A stretch of DNA of 5,131 nucleotides from Nitrospiraceae bacterium (GTDB lineage: Bacteria; Nitrospirota; Thermodesulfovibrionia; UBA6902). This document shows, in pieces, positions 4,719 through 5,131 of this stretch. The DNA lies in the NCBI GenBank assembly GCA_020354155.1, contig CP070644.1, positions 689,207 through 694,337 on the forward strand, read 5' to 3'. The notes beneath the pieces were generated by a model that was not told where the DNA came from, ran no database searches, and saw only the letters and a program-made list of their open reading frames with translations. Position 1 is the first letter of the stretch. Every line of letters starts with the position of its first letter. Made by a program: the position numbers and the translations under genes.

Positions 4719-5131
4719 ATGGGAGAATTGCTCGAACTGACCGGTCTTACCTATAAGGCTGGCAAAAGCAACATAATAGATAATCTCAATTTTTCCCTGA
4801 AAAAAGAGGAAGTACATGCCCTTCTCGGCACGAACGGCACAGGCAAGAGCACACTTGCCTATCTGATCATGGGATGCACGGGATATACACCAACTGCGGG
4901 GGCAATCATATTTGAAGGTCAGGTTATCAACGACTTTCCCATTCACGAACGGGCCCGGCTCGGCATCACCATGGCCTGGCAGGAACCTGTCAGGTTTGAA
5001 GGTATTGCAACCAGTGATTATCTCTCAATTCAGAATCCGGACTCTGATCCCTCATATTTCCTCCAAATGGTCGGTCTCCATCCTGCCCTGTATCTGAACA
5101 GGATGGTTGATAAATCTCTCAGCGGCGGCGA
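4719..5131 (+). CDS. smsC: SufC/SmsC-like Fe-S cluster assembly ABC ATPase, N-terminal part (cut by right edge)
   Basis: A cytoplasmic ABC-type ATPase that would power Fe-S cluster assembly on a SufB-like scaffold rather than move a solute. The first 137 codons are open and the gene runs off the right edge at the signature motif. Walker A is GTNGTGKST (37-45). LIMGCTGYTPTAG (49-61), IIFEG (63-67), ERARLGITMAWQEP (77-90, with the Q-loop glutamine Q88) and RFEGI (92-96) follow. The signature starts SGG at 135-137. The 'RARxGxTxAWQEPxRFEGI' form is that of SufC homologs in archaea and strict anaerobes, described as the SMS (SUF-like minimal system) branch; classical SufC reads 'FLAFQYPxEIPG' here. 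Full members are about 240-260 residues, so a little over half is present. No sufB-like gene can be seen upstream, so the partner should follow downstream. The ribosome binding site and a promoter at 4608-4635 suggest it opens its own operon. Confidence 0.88.
   Translation, partial: MGELLELTGLTYKAGKSNIIDNLNFSLKKEEVHALLGTNGTGKSTLAYLIMGCTGYTPTAGAIIFEGQVINDFPIHERARLGITMAWQEPVRFEGIATSDYLSIQNPDSDPSYFLQMVGLHPALYLNRMVDKSLSGG

Noticed and set aside
4629..4946. Minus-strand open frame over the smsC-like promoter and start
   Set aside because: It overlaps the Walker A region of the ATPase on the other strand and would read through the promoter; no domain is recognisable.

Overview
The window holds six protein-coding genes, four complete and two cut by the window edges, with short intergenic stretches of about 90 to 220 bases. 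Base composition is moderate. The gene set points to an anaerobic bacterium, perhaps Nitrospirota or Desulfobacterota: an SMS/SUF-like SufC ATPase of the 'TxAWQEPxRFEGI' kind, a soluble single-domain diadenylate cyclase resembling archaeal DacZ, and ACR3 plus a low-molecular-weight-phosphatase-type ArsC. The phylum is an inference from gene style, not from a marker gene.

Layout. Positions 1-379 (minus strand) hold the N-terminal part of a DUF502-family membrane protein. A divergent intergenic stretch (380-581) carries a G/C-rich imperfect palindrome and a candidate promoter on each strand. Positions 582-1820 (plus) encode a TRAM-domain, 4Fe-4S, TrmA/RlmD-type RNA uracil-5-methyltransferase. 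The gap 1821-2037 holds an 82-bp MITE-like palindrome and a candidate -10 box. Positions 2038-2931 encode a diadenylate cyclase (DisA_N domain with DGA and RHR motifs). It is followed at once by an ACR3 arsenite efflux permease (2964-4067; an alternative GTG start would overlap the cyclase stop codon). A 28-bp inverted repeat spans the acr3 stop. A thioredoxin/LMW-PTP-type arsenate reductase, arsC, follows at 4161-4550 with a TTG start and a strong ribosome binding site. From 4719 to the right edge runs the start of a SufC/SmsC ABC ATPase. It is preceded by an extended -10 promoter and a palindrome at the operator position.

How the genes fit together. ArsC reduces arsenate to arsenite and ACR3 exports arsenite, so these two form a minimal arsenic-resistance unit; no arsR is visible. 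The cyclase lies directly upstream of acr3 on the same strand and is probably co-transcribed with it, which is an unusual pairing of c-di-AMP signalling with metalloid efflux. The SmsC-like ATPase is probably the first gene of an Fe-S cluster assembly operon whose SufB-like partner would lie beyond the right edge. I found no CRISPR array, tRNA, rRNA or transposase.
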